In this document: piece after piece, positions 29,339-38,354 of the stretch
Layout of the letters: the number at the start of each line of letters is the position of its first letter
How positions within the stretch are numbered: the stretch's first letter is position 1
DNA from: Streptacidiphilus sp. 4-A2
Lineage (GTDB): Bacteria; Actinomycetota; Actinomycetes; Streptomycetales; Streptomycetaceae
DNA length: 64,000 nt
NCBI GenBank assembly: GCA_014284505.1
Contig: JAAFYY010000001.1
Location: forward strand, 2,356,001-2,420,000
Direction of reading: 5' to 3'
Program-made: the position numbers and the translations under genes
Notes under the pieces: model-generated
Told to the model about the DNA's origin: nothing
Databases searched by the model: none
What the model saw: only the letters and a program-made list of their open reading frames with translations

Positions 29339-29389
29339 CCTGGATCGACCGTCGGGTACGTGACCGGGGACAGCAGCCATCGGGGCCGG

Positions 29390-30340
29390 TCAGCCCGCCG
29401 ACGGGTCCGCACTGCCGGTCGGCGGTGGAGGCGCGTGGGTGTCCCGGCTCTGGATCTCCGCGGCGGCGCGGTGCAGTTCGGCGAGGACGGTTCGCACGGC
29501 CCGTCGTGCGGTACGTTCCGGTCGGTGCAGGACGTCGATGTGGCGTCGCGCGTGGACCGCGCCCAGCGGCCGCAGGACGAGGTTCGGGTGCTCGCGGGCT
29601 GTCCAGCGTGGCATCAGCGCGAGGCCGCCGCCGGCGGCCACGACCTCGGCGACCACGGCGAATTCGTTGATGCGGTGGACGATGTCCAGGCGGCGGTTGG
29701 CGACACTGGCGATGGCCTCGATGGTGGACATGAGCGGGAAGCCGTCGTGGACGGTGATCCAGGGCTGGTCGGCCACGTCCTGGGGGAAGAGCAGCGCTTT
29801 GGAGGCCAGCGGGTGACCGGCCGGCAGGGCGACATCGAGCGGCTCCCGCAGCAGGGTGCCGGCGGTGACGGTACCGGGCCAGGGCGGGCCGTGGTCCAGC
29901 CGATGGGCGAGAACGAGGTCGTAGTCGCGGGTCAGGGCGGGGAAGCGGTCCTGGGCGACGTCTTCGTCGGCGAGAGCCAGTCGTGGGCGGCCCGGCCCGG
30001 CCAGGCCGCGCAGCAGCAGGGGAAAGAACGCGGAGCCCGCACTGTGGAACGCCGCCAGCGAGACGTCGCCGTCCGGCTGCCCGGCGAAGTCGGTGACGGT
30101 GTGCCGCGCCCGGGCCAGGGCCGTTTCCACCTCTATGGCAGCGCGGGCCAGGGCCTGCCCGGCTTCGGTCAGCACCACCCGGCGCCCGGCGCGCTCGGTG
30201 AGCGGGACCGGGATCGAGCGCTGCAACAGGCGCAGCTGCTGGGAGATCGCGGAAGGCGTCACGTGCAGTGCCTCGGCGACCGCACTGACACTGCCCAGTT
30301 CTCCCAGTTCCCGCAGGATCTGAAGTTGCCGCTCGTCCAT
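29390..30340 (-). CDS. LysR family transcriptional regulator
   Basis: 316 residues. The N-terminal winged helix-turn-helix begins MDERQLQILRELGELGSVSAVAEALHVTPSAISQQL, the standard LysR reading helix. The effector-binding domain spans about residues 90-295 (for example FPLLLRGLAGPGRPRLALADE and GGGLALMPRWTA). The C-terminal tail is Ala/Pro-rich. It is transcribed away from the EamA exporter, 80 bases between starts, so it probably controls that gene and itself through the inverted repeat at 30363-30380. The ligand is unknown. Confidence 0.93.
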   Translation of the reverse strand: MDERQLQILRELGELGSVSAVAEALHVTPSAISQQLRLLQRSIPVPLTERAGRRVVLTEAGQALARAAIEVETALARARHTVTDFAGQPDGDVSLAAFHSAGSAFFPLLLRGLAGPGRPRLALADEDVAQDRFPALTRDYDLVLAHRLDHGPPWPGTVTAGTLLREPLDVALPAGHPLASKALLFPQDVADQPWITVHDGFPLMSTIEAIASVANRRLDIVHRINEFAVVAEVVAAGGGLALMPRWTAREHPNLVLRPLGAVHARRHIDVLHRPERTARRAVRTVLAELHRAAAEIQSRDTHAPPPPTGSADPSAG

Positions 30341-30362
30341 GCGGACAGTGTAGGGCTGCTAC

Positions 30363-30380
30363 AGCTTTGCTTTAGAAGCT
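30363..30380. promoter_or_regulatory. Putative LysR-type operator
   Basis: AGCTT (30363-30367) and AAGCT (30376-30380) form an inverted repeat with an 8-base centre, fitting the T-N11-A pattern of LysR boxes. It is midway between the divergent LysR and EamA starts in an AT-rich patch. Confidence 0.55.
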
Positions 30381-30420
30381 GGTGATTGTCTTCAATCTGC
30401 TGGTGGTGCAGCGTGGGCAC

Positions 30421-31377
30421 ATGCCTGTTGCCCGTCGTACTGATGCAGTGCTGTTCCTGGTCGCGGTGGTCTGGGGTTCCAGCTACCTGGCGGCCAAGAC
30501 GGCCACTGCCGCGCTCCCGGTCACCTCCGTGCTGTTCGCCCGGTACGCGATCTCCGCGCTCGCGTGCGCGGCCCTGCTCGCCTCCCGTCGCCGGGCGCGG
30601 CGCTGGACCCGCGCAGAGGTCCGCGCCGGGTCGCTGCTGGGGGTCACCCAGGCAGCCGTCCTGGTGCTGGAGACCTACGGGGTCGCGCACACCAGCGCCG
30701 CGAACGCCGGGTTGATCATCAGCCTGACCATCGTGCTGACGCCGCTGCTGGACCGCACTGCGGGAAGCCGCAGACTGCCCCGGACGTTCTTCCTCGCCGC
30801 CGGCCTGTGCGTGCTGGCGGTCGGGCTGCTCACCTCCAGCACCGGGCTGCACGCACTACGGCTCGGCGACGCGCTGATGCTTGCCGCCGCGGTGGTACGG
30901 GCCGGTCACGTCGCACTTGTCGGACGGCTCACCGCCCGCCGCCCCATGGACCCGCTGCACCTGACGACCGCCCAGACCGTGGTCGGCTCAGCGCTGTTCC
31001 TGGCGCCGGCCCTCGTTCACCTGCCCGACCTGGCCCACAGCAGCGCCACCACCTGGTCGCAGCTGATCTATCTCGCGCTGTTCTGCAGCGTGTTCGCCTT
31101 CCTCGCCCAGACCTGGGCCGTCCAGCGCACCTCCGCCAGCCGGGCCAGCCTGCTGCTGGGCACCGAGCCGATCTGGGCCGTCGCGGTCGGGATCACTCTC
31201 GGCGGAGAACGGCTCACCGTGTGGGCCTCCCTCGGCGCTGTGCTCATGATCGCCGGAACGTACTGGGGCCAGTCCATCGAACGCACCCACCGCACCACCA
31301 CCGCCGAAGCCGTCGAAGCCGTCGAAACCGTCGAAGAGGACAGAACGCGCCCCGCCCCGACACCCACCGGCGTCTGA
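30421..31377 (+). CDS. EamA/DMT family transporter
   Basis: Drug/metabolite exporter with ten predicted spans in two EamA repeats. Repeat one begins DAVLFLVAVVWGSSYLAAKTA; repeat two includes LIYLALFCSVFAFLAQTWAVQRTSASRASLLLGTEPIWAVAVGI. The ATG at 30421 (MPVARRT) is preferred; the frame also opens at GTG 30382, which would sit on top of the operator. The C-terminal tail has an in-frame Glu-Ala-Val repeat (AEAVEAVETVEED). Divergent LysR regulator: the pair suggests inducible efflux of a small metabolite. Confidence 0.9.
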   Translation: MPVARRTDAVLFLVAVVWGSSYLAAKTATAALPVTSVLFARYAISALACAALLASRRRARRWTRAEVRAGSLLGVTQAAVLVLETYGVAHTSAANAGLIISLTIVLTPLLDRTAGSRRLPRTFFLAAGLCVLAVGLLTSSTGLHALRLGDALMLAAAVVRAGHVALVGRLTARRPMDPLHLTTAQTVVGSALFLAPALVHLPDLAHSSATTWSQLIYLALFCSVFAFLAQTWAVQRTSASRASLLLGTEPIWAVAVGITLGGERLTVWASLGAVLMIAGTYWGQSIERTHRTTTAEAVEAVETVEEDRTRPAPTPTGV

Positions 31378-31535
31378 CCGCCGCGTTCGACAGCGCCCGC
31401 CCCTCCCCACGGAACCGGTCAGTGCCCTGCCCTGCGCCCCCGCGCGTCTTCACCCCAGCGCGGACCCGCGCCCCAACCGCCCGGACCCGCCGACGCCGTA
31501 CCCGGTGGTCCCGGCGCGGCCCTGGACCGGCCAGG

Positions 31536-31709
31536 ATGAGCACATGGCCAGTGACCCCCAATGAACCGAGCACCCTCACGATCGGGCAGCTCTCCGAGTC
31601 ATGGCAGCACCTTGAGAGCCAGCTCGGCGACGAGGACCGGGCCGTGGGATACCACGTGGTCTGGCTTGCCGACGTCATCCGGGCGATCGGACAGAACACC
31701 GTCAGCTAG
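31536..31709 (+). CDS. Small conserved-looking protein, 57 residues
   Basis: MSTWPVTPNEPSTLTIGQL, then an amphipathic helix pair (SESWQHLESQLGDEDRAVGYH, VVWLADVIRAIGQNTVS). The composition is that of a real small soluble protein and not of a shadow frame, and the frame ends at a stop at 31707-31709. The ribosome site is weak, and the later GTG at 31551 is an alternative start. Function unknown. Confidence 0.5.
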   Translation: MSTWPVTPNEPSTLTIGQLSESWQHLESQLGDEDRAVGYHVVWLADVIRAIGQNTVS

Positions 31710-31822
31710 CCACTGCGGCGACCTCACACAGCTCCTGCCTGCGGACCGGTGCCGGACGCCGCACCGGCGTCACCCTGCCCGTGCTCACCAGCGGGGACGG
31801 GCAGAAAGGGCGGCCTGCTCAG

Positions 31823-33592
31823 TCAGGGCCTGACGTACTTGATGGCCTGCTCTGCCCGGGCTGCGTGGGTGGCGTGTCCGGAGTCGATGGCCAGCTGGAA
31901 TGCGGCTCGCGCCGCTCCCGGTTCCCCGGCCTCGTCGAGCAGCAGCCCCAGGTCGACTGCGGCCCGGGGCGCCAGATCCTGGTGGCCGGTGTCGATGACG
32001 AGCTGGTAGGCGGCCCGTGCTCCCGCGAGGTCGCCCTCCCTGTACCGCAACAGGCCCAGGTCGAAGGCTCGTTGGGGAGCCCGCGGGTAGTCGGGGTAGC
32101 TGCACGCAGTCGCCAGAGCCAGATGCGCGCCGGTTGCGTCGCCCCTCGATCTCAGCAGATCGGCCAGGCGAAGTGCCGCCATGGGCGCCAGCTTCGGGTG
32201 AAGGGAATCCATGACCAGTCGATACTGTATCTCGGCTCCCGTCGGGTCGTCGGTCTTCTGCAGGAGCAGTCCGAGGGCCAGTGAAGCCCTGGCCGCGGTG
32301 CCCTTGCGGCCCGAGTCGACGGCGAGCTGGTAGGCGCTGCGCGCTCCCTGCGTGTCGCCGTCCTCCTGCCGCAGGACTCCCAGGTTGACGGCCGCCCGGG
32401 GAGCGTGCTCCCGGTGGCCGCTGTCGATCGCGTGCTGGTACGAGGCCGCCGCGTCCTCGCGCTCGCCGGCCGCCTCAAGCAGCCGGCCCAGATTGAACGC
32501 GGCCATCGGCACCACCTCGGCATGGCCGGAAGCCATGGCCCGCCGGTAGGCAGACCGCGCCCCCACGGTGTCGCCCTGCGCTTCGAGCAGGCCGCCGAGG
32601 TTGTCCAGGGCCTTCGGGGCCTGATCCGCGTGCCCGGAATCGACTGCGGACTGGTAGGCAGTGCGGGCACCCGGCAGGTCCCCCGCCCGCTCCAGGAGGA
32701 GCCCGAGGTTACGGGAGGCCCGGGCAGCCAGATCGGGGGCACCGGAGTCGGCGGCGTACTGGAATGCCGCCGCGGCGGCACCGGTGTCGTCGGTCGCCAG
32801 CATGATGCCCAGACTGATCGCGGCCCTCGCGGCCCATCGCGCGTGGCCCGAGCCGACGACGTTCTGGTAGGCGGCGCGAGCACCGACACGGTCACCCGTC
32901 TCGTCGAGCAGCTCGCCCAGACCCAAGAGGGCCATCGGGGCGTAGTCCTGGTGCCCGGAGTCGACGGCGATCCGGTAGGCCTCACGGGCGCCCTCGGCAT
33001 CCCCGTCCTCGCGCAGCATGTCACCCAGGGTGGCCGCGGCCCACGGCGCCCACTGCGGATGACGCGAGGCGGCGGCGGACCCGAGCGCGACCCTGGCTTC
33101 CCGGCCGTGCTGGTCGTCGGTCCCGGCCAGCAGGAAACCCAGACGGCACGCGGCCTCCGCCGCCACGTCGGCGGAGCCGACGGCGATCGCGCGACGAAAG
33201 GCATCGGCGGCGCCCGCGACGTCGCCGCTGTCGGCCAGCAGCAGGCCGAGCCTGACCGCCGCCATCGGGGCGGCCTTCACGTGCCCGGAGTCGAGCGCGA
33301 GTCGGTACGCCGTACGCGCGCCGTCCGGGTCGTTCAGCCCGTCGAGCAGACCGGCCAGATTGTAGGCCGCCTGGGGAGCGCAGTCCGGATCCTCGGAACG
33401 GACGGCTGTCCGGTAGGCGGCACACGCGCCCTGGATGTCCCCGGCCTGCTGGCACCGGACGCCGATGTGCAGGGCCATCCTCGGCGAATGATCCGGGTTG
33501 CGGGGGTCCGTGACCTGCCGGTAGCCCTCCCGCAGTTCGCCACGGACCGTGTCGACGGCCTTGCGCAACTGCAACCACTTCGACTCCGCCAT
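31823..33592 (-). CDS. Tetratricopeptide-repeat protein with fifteen 36-residue repeats
   Basis: 589 residues, ATG at 33592 after AGGGGGAG, no breaks. After about 35 N-terminal residues the entire protein consists of 15 near-identical helical hairpins of 36 residues. Consensus: Pro-x-Ala-Ala-x-x-Leu-Gly-x-Leu-Leu, Gly-Asp-x-x-Gly-Ala-x-x-Ala-Tyr, x-x-Ala-x-Asp-Ser-Gly-His-x-x-x-Ala. The unit is a TPR/Sel1-like two-helix repeat with a conserved Ser-Gly-His turn. It should form a long superhelical scaffold for protein binding. There is no signal peptide or catalytic domain. No partner gene is adjacent, unless the degraded YciI-ECF pair upstream once was. Confidence 0.9.
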   Translation of the reverse strand: MAESKWLQLRKAVDTVRGELREGYRQVTDPRNPDHSPRMALHIGVRCQQAGDIQGACAAYRTAVRSEDPDCAPQAAYNLAGLLDGLNDPDGARTAYRLALDSGHVKAAPMAAVRLGLLLADSGDVAGAADAFRRAIAVGSADVAAEAACRLGFLLAGTDDQHGREARVALGSAAASRHPQWAPWAAATLGDMLREDGDAEGAREAYRIAVDSGHQDYAPMALLGLGELLDETGDRVGARAAYQNVVGSGHARWAARAAISLGIMLATDDTGAAAAAFQYAADSGAPDLAARASRNLGLLLERAGDLPGARTAYQSAVDSGHADQAPKALDNLGGLLEAQGDTVGARSAYRRAMASGHAEVVPMAAFNLGRLLEAAGEREDAAASYQHAIDSGHREHAPRAAVNLGVLRQEDGDTQGARSAYQLAVDSGRKGTAARASLALGLLLQKTDDPTGAEIQYRLVMDSLHPKLAPMAALRLADLLRSRGDATGAHLALATACSYPDYPRAPQRAFDLGLLRYREGDLAGARAAYQLVIDTGHQDLAPRAAVDLGLLLDEAGEPGAARAAFQLAIDSGHATHAARAEQAIKYVRP

Positions 33593-33855
33593 GGCTCCCC
33601 CTGCCCGCGACGTCCCTCCGACACACACTACGCGCAGCACCGGAGCCGGGGAGGGACTTAAACCCGGACCGTGGCGAAACCGAAACGCGAGGCACGCACC
33701 CTCCGGGCCGCTCGGCTTGGGCAGGTGGGTGTCGGCGGCGCGGGGTGTGCCGCGACCCGGTCCTGCGGGATGGCGGACAGGTTTTTCGCGGATTCCCGGA
33801 GAGGATATCGAAAACGGTGGACCTGCCTTCTCCCTACCCGTGAGAGCCGTTCCCG

Positions 33856-34023
33856 GAATCCAAGGAGTGGGTGGCCGGCTGGTGGCTCGTGGACTGCGAC
33901 ACCGAGCGGCGCGCGATCGAGATCGCCGCCGCCGTCTCCGCCGCTCCTGGTCCCGGGGGCAGGCCGCTCGACATGCCGATCGAGGTGCCCCAGGTCATGG
34001 CGCCCCCGGCCACGGAGCTGTGA
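33856..34023 (+). pseudogene. C-terminal remnant of a YciI (DGPF) family protein
   Basis: The frame ESKEWVAGWWLVDCDTERRAIEIAAAVSAAPGP, ending at TGA 34021, matches the second half of YciI-related proteins (the ETKE-x-x-G-Y-Y-L-V-D block and the helix after it). The first half, including the DGPF loop, is not seen upstream in any frame. The stop is followed 10 bases later by an ECF sigma start, the standard YciI-ECF operon arrangement. Confidence 0.6.
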
Positions 34024-34033
34024 GCGCACCCCG

Positions 34034-34190
34034 GTGACGCCTCTCGAACCGACCGTCGAGGATCTGCTGCGCACGCTCGCGCCGCAGGTTGTCGGCATGC
34101 TCACCCGCCGTTACCGGGACTTCGACGCCGCCGAGCAGTGGCCCGACCAAGGGGTGCCGCGCAACCCGCGCGGCCGGGGGCACCCAATAC
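34034..34190 (+). pseudogene. N-terminal remnant of an ECF sigma factor, internally deleted
   Basis: GTG 34034 starts VTPLEPTVEDLLRTLAPQVV, continuing GMLTRRYRDFDAAE, the first helices of the ECF sigma group encoded beside YciI proteins. It then jumps to QWPDQGVPRNPRG, which in intact members lies about 12 residues further on (after DAVQEALLAA). Nothing recognisable of the sigma-2 core or sigma-4 domain follows. A remnant with at least two deletions. Confidence 0.6.
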
Positions 34191-34303
34191 CGAACGAAGG
34201 GGTCATTTCCTCCTCCGGCGGGTACAACCAGGTAGCAATGGGGATCGTCCAGCAGGCCGCCGTCCTTCTTCGCCGGTCGAACCAACGAGTCAGGAGGGTC
34301 GCT

Positions 34304-34576
34304 GTGTCGCCGTACGACGCGGATGACAACGCACGTGAGCTGGTGTTTCCCCCTTCGGTCCCCGGCGAGGCGCGCGACCATGGGGACTCGGTCATCGTCC
34401 GCCGCACACAGGTGTCCGGCCCGGGCGGACATCCCGTCTACTGCGACGAGACAGGAATCGTCCGAGCGGAGATCAGCGACGCCGACGAGGTGCGGATGCT
34501 GGTCAGCAGCGTCCACCAGGACCCCCGGCGGCCGGTTTCCTGCCGCCGGCTCCCATCGGACCCGCCGGCGGCATAG
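34304..34576 (+). CDS. DUF6296-like small protein
   Basis: 90 residues, GTG at 34304 after AGGAGGG. The sequence ARELVFPPSVPG, then DSVIVRRTQVSGPGGHPVYCDETGIVRAEISD, matches a small beta-rich family that I know mainly from Kitasatospora and Streptomyces (DUF6296), with the conserved GPGGHPVY-x-DETG core. The last 20 residues are arginine- and proline-rich and may be frame-altered. Role unknown. Confidence 0.65.
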   Translation: MSPYDADDNARELVFPPSVPGEARDHGDSVIVRRTQVSGPGGHPVYCDETGIVRAEISDADEVRMLVSSVHQDPRRPVSCRRLPSDPPAA

Positions 34577-34733
34577 GCCTGGCCCGCGGTGGACACGGCC
34601 CGCCCGGTCGGGCCGAAGAAGTGACCGGGCGCATCCACAGGGCCTCTCCCGCCTCGCACGAAGAACGTGTCCTGCTGGTGCTGATGGGGAAAAGCGGTTG
34701 CCCCGGAACCTGCCCGGGCTGATAGAAGGGGGC

Positions 34734-35213
34734 ATGGACGACGAGATCACTCCCCCGGTCGAGCGGATGCTCGCGGAGCGCGCCTGCGAGCGCATCATCG
34801 TGGACTTCATCCACCGCCTTGACCTCGGCGACCCGGGTTCGGTGGCCGAGCTGTTCACGCCCGACGGTTTCTGGCACTGGCCTTTCGGAGACCGGCGCAT
34901 CGAGGGACGCGAGGCCCTGCGCGCCTACTTCGCCTCCCGCCCGGCGGACAGGCTGTCGCGTCGTCTGATGACGAACATCCTGGTCACAGTGGATTCCGGG
35001 ACGACAGCACGGGCCGTCTCGTATCTGACGACCTACCGGGTCGACGGCTACACCGGCGGGATGATCGAGCCCAGGCTCCCGGCGAACGTCGGCCACTACG
35101 AAGACACCTTCCGCAGGATCGACGGCGCCTGGTTCCTCGCCGGCCGCACCGTTTTCCTCCCCTTCGGTGGCAGCACCGAACGACTCCCCGCCGCGGATGC
35201 GTCACCCGCCTGA
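34734..35213 (+). CDS. SnoaL-like nuclear transport factor 2 family protein
   Basis: 159 residues, ATG at 34734 after GAAGGGGGC. Starts MDDEITPPVERMLAERACER, then IIVDFIHRLDLGDPGSVAELFTPDGFWHWPFG: the curved-sheet SnoaL_4 fold with the first helix and the D-x-F-x-x-D-G motif. EPRLPANVGHYEDTFRRIDGAWFLAGRTV closes the barrel. Such proteins are small-molecule isomerases, dehydratases or binding proteins; the pocket residues do not let me choose. No breaks. Confidence 0.82.
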   Translation: MDDEITPPVERMLAERACERIIVDFIHRLDLGDPGSVAELFTPDGFWHWPFGDRRIEGREALRAYFASRPADRLSRRLMTNILVTVDSGTTARAVSYLTTYRVDGYTGGMIEPRLPANVGHYEDTFRRIDGAWFLAGRTVFLPFGGSTERLPAADASPA

Positions 35214-35389
35214 CGACCGGCCGTGCGGCCCGGCAACCGTCAGCTCACCGGGCCCTGGCAACCGGCGGGTCAGCCAGGGGCAGGCGCGGAGCAGGCGCGG
35301 AGAACCGAATTGATGCCGGGGATCAAGTCGCGTGACGGAAGTCCCTGATGCCGCCCTGCGGGCCGTCGGAGTCGGGGTAGCGTACTGCG

Positions 35390-35905
35390 GTGACTGAGCT
35401 CCACTTCGTTGACCCGACGTTCGTGAACTTCCGGGATCATCCATTCCCCGACGGAAGCGGCCACGGCTATCGCTGGGTCGACGTGAAGACTTTCCGCTTC
35501 CCGCGAGACAGCCAGGACGCCGCATTGCTGGCCGCTGTTGTTGCCCACGAGCAGTTCCGGGACGACTACGCGGGAGGTGGCGTGGATCCCGGCGGTACTC
35601 GCCACGGCCCCTACTGGCTTCGCACCGCCAGCTCCGATGATTACCGGCCAGTCACGTGTACAGAGGCTGCGCAGGTGCTGAGGCAGTGGGCGGATCAGCA
35701 CGGCAGCCTTCCGCGCTCGCTGGAGAACGCACTCGAAGCCTCGCTCTTCACGGCGGTGAACTCGGCCAGTCGCCTCTACCGTCTGCGGGACCTGGGCAGT
35801 ACCGCATTCCATGACTGGGGCGGGGTTCACATCGACTTCCACGAGTTCGTCGCCATCGACGACCATCGGCAGATCCTGACTCTCCTCGTCGCGGCCGATG
35901 ACTGA
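35390..35905 (+). CDS. Uncharacterised soluble protein, 171 residues
   Basis: GTG at 35390. Intact frame beginning VTELHFVDPTFVNFRDHPFPDGSGHGYRWV. It has conserved-looking aromatic/acidic blocks (HGPYWLRTAS and DWGGVHIDFHEFVAIDD) and no membrane span. The His/Asp-rich end might bind metal. Isolated between two SnoaL-type genes on opposite strands. I do not recognise the family. Confidence 0.65.
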   Translation: MTELHFVDPTFVNFRDHPFPDGSGHGYRWVDVKTFRFPRDSQDAALLAAVVAHEQFRDDYAGGGVDPGGTRHGPYWLRTASSDDYRPVTCTEAAQVLRQWADQHGSLPRSLENALEASLFTAVNSASRLYRLRDLGSTAFHDWGGVHIDFHEFVAIDDHRQILTLLVAADD

Positions 35906-36009
35906 TCACCGCACTGCCCGCTGCGCCCGACCACGACCCTGAGCGCGCCATGCCTCGAATGTCGCCCGTCAGCCGGACTTGTTGCGGGGTGCAGGCGGCT
36001 TCCCCAGTG

Positions 36010-36588
36010 TCAGGTCCGGGCGAGCCAGGCGGCACCGGCGCTCTTGATCTCGGCCTCCAGGGCGCTGCCGCGAATGGGGAACTCACGCGCCAGCGAGTAT
36101 CCGGACTTCTCCAACAGGTAGGCCAGGGCGGCGTATTCGCGTGGGTAGCGGCGCACCACCTGCTGGTCGATCTCCTGGACCGGCCCGGGGAAGCTGAAGG
36201 AGCTCATGTCGTAGATGCTCTGCCGTCGGACGATGCGCCAGAGACCGTCACGCTTCTCGACCTGGTCCCAGAAGCGGTTGTGGGCGGTGCAGCCCAGATC
36301 AAGAGCGACGTTCTCGGCCATGATCATGGCATTCGTCTGCACCAGGGCCCGGTCGCCGTTGAAGGTGATCGACGGTGCGCCGATGAGGTGCTTGCTGCGC
36401 AGCTCGGAGGCGCCCATGCGGGCCGAGCCGTCGACGAAGTCGGTGGCCAGGCCCTCGAACCAGGTGATCTCGATGGTGGCGCCGGGGTGGAACAGATCGC
36501 GCAACTGGTCCCACTCGCCCAGATCCCGGTGGATCCAGCCGTTCATCAGGGCAGCGATGGCCGACCGGTCCTCGATGCGCGCGTCCAT
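36010..36588 (-). CDS. SnoaL-like protein (gamma-BHC dehydrochlorinase/hydroxysteroid type)
   Basis: 192 residues, ATG at 36588. Begins MDARIEDRSAIAALMNGWIHRD, then DLFHPGATIEITWFEGLATDFVDG. The SnoaL_4 barrel continues through SKHLIGAPSITFNGDRALVQTNAM, a histidine-containing strand typical of catalytic members, and KRDGLWRIVRRQSIYD. The C-terminal 35 residues extend the usual domain. The promoter faces the GNAT-AAA gene across a 312-base gap. Substrate unknown. Confidence 0.8.
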   Translation of the reverse strand: MDARIEDRSAIAALMNGWIHRDLGEWDQLRDLFHPGATIEITWFEGLATDFVDGSARMGASELRSKHLIGAPSITFNGDRALVQTNAMIMAENVALDLGCTAHNRFWDQVEKRDGLWRIVRRQSIYDMSSFSFPGPVQEIDQQVVRRYPREYAALAYLLEKSGYSLAREFPIRGSALEAEIKSAGAAWLART

Positions 36589-36900
36589 GGCACCACTCCC
36601 TGATCAGCGGACTGACTCGGTCACCAACGTACACCGCCTCCCCGGGACTTCCGCAGATGCCCGCCACCCGCCGCCCGCCGCCCGTCCGTCCGTCGGCCCT
36701 CCCAGCCGAGGGGCCGGAGCCTGCGGACACCGGCTTGCCACCGCCGCAGGGTCTGCTTCCGCGTGATTACGGTCGTGGGCTCCCGAGCGCTACCGACGCC
36801 GTGTACGGTCCCCTGGGTCGGATTGTCCCGCGCGGAGCGGGTGCGGGCCGACTGCCGCCCCTAGCCTCTTCGAACCCACCCCAGGCGAGAGGCGGAACCC
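36589..36900. other. Divergent intergenic region
   Basis: Between a SnoaL gene (minus) and the GNAT-AAA gene (plus). Only the ribosome site GAGAGGCGG (36887-36895) is clear; no gene is seen. Confidence 0.4.
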
Positions 36901-38187
36901 GTGGACTGGCTCATCCATGACTATCGCGAGGACGACCTTGCGGCCGTGGTCCATCTGATCGACACCACCGCGGAGCTCGGCCAGGAGTCGGTCTTCTCCA
37001 TCGCCGAGTGCATCGGCGCCCTGACCACGCGGCAGCCGACAGTGGTCGCCGTCAGCGGCGGCGTGCCCATCGGTGCCGCGTTGGCCTGCGTGACCGGGGA
37101 GCGGGCCTGGGTGATGCGGGTTGCCATCGCGCCGGCCTGGCGCGGCCGGGGGCTGGCCAGCGCGTTGCTCAAGGAGTTGGAGCGGCGGCTGGTGGCGGCC
37201 CGGGTTCGGCGGATCGCCTATGTGCTGCCCGAGGAGGAGCTGCTCGGCGAGGGGCTGCACAACGCCGGGTACACGCGGCGGCCGGCTGCGGCGTACTTCG
37301 AGAAGACCGAACCGGCGAGCGGCTCGGTGACCGGCCCCCTGGAGGAGCTCGGCGGCAGGCTGCTGCCCGGCGACCTGTGGGCCAAGGTCGCCGGGATGGA
37401 GACGGAGAAGGATCTGATCGAGCGGCGGATCGTGCTGCCGCTGGCCGAGCCCGAGCGCGCCGCCCGGCACGGGGTGCGTCCGCCGCGTGCGATCACCCTG
37501 TTCGGGCCACCCGGCACCGGGAAGACCACCTTCGCCCGGGCCATCGCCTCCCGGCTGGGCTGGCCCTTCGTCGAGCTGCTGCCGTCGCGCCTGGCCGACG
37601 AGGGCAACCTCGCCGCGGCCCTGCGCACGGCCTTCGCCCGGCTGGCCGAGCTGGAGCGGGTGCTGGTCTTCATCGACGAGGTGGAGGAGATCGCGCCGGT
37701 GCGCGACGGCCGGCCCGGCCGGCACGGCGTCACCAACGAGTTGCTCAAGCTCATCCCGGGGTTCCGCGAGGGTGAGGAGCGGCTGCTGGTGTGCGCCACC
37801 AACTCAGTCCGGTCGCTCGACCCGGCGTTCCTGCGCCCGGGCCGGTTCGACTACCTGGTCCCGATCGGCACACCCGACGCGGCGGCTCGGACGGCGATCT
37901 GGACCCGGTTCACCGCCCAGCACGACGACGTCGACGTGGCGGCGCTGGTCGCGCCAGCGACCTGCTGACCCCGGCGGACATCGAGCACGCGGCCCGCACG
38001 GCGGCCCAGTCCGCGTTCGAGCGCGACCTCGCGCGCGCCGGGGCACAGCCGCACCCGGACGTCGCGGACGCCCGGGCCGGGGCGAGCACCAGCGACTACC
38101 TCGCCGCACTCCAGCAGTGCCGGCCGACCGTCCCCCGCGATGATCGACGAGTTCACCGCGGACATCACCTCGCACGCCAGGCTCTGA
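36901..38187 (+). CDS. GNAT acetyltransferase fused to an AAA+ ATPase, two frameshifts
   Basis: GTG at 36901 after GAGAGGCGG. Residues 1-135 are a GNAT domain with the acetyl-CoA loop R81-G-R-G-L-A after the strand WVMRVAIAPAW. Residues 150-340 are an AAA+ domain: Walker A GPPGTGKTT (202-210), Walker B VLVFIDE (254-260), sensor LLVCATNSV and the arginine-finger region FLRPGRFDYLVP, the FtsH/proteasomal-ATPase clade. The frame breaks near 37960 and 38130; the C-terminal lid (LLTPADIEHAARTAAQSAFERDLARA) then ends at TGA 38185. About 428 residues. An N-terminal acetyltransferase on an AAA+ unfoldase-like module is unusual. Target unknown. Confidence 0.85.
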
Positions 38188-38354
38188 CCGAGGCCGAAGC
38201 CCTAGCCGGCGCCGAAGCCGGCGCCGGGGCCGCCTGTCCGGCGACCTCCCTTCCCGTCCGCGACCGGAGTCACTCCCGCCGCCCGATACCGCCCGGAGGA
38301 TCTGAGTAGCCTGGGGCCGCGGAGACCACAGTGCGGCGAGAGACGGAGTTCCCG

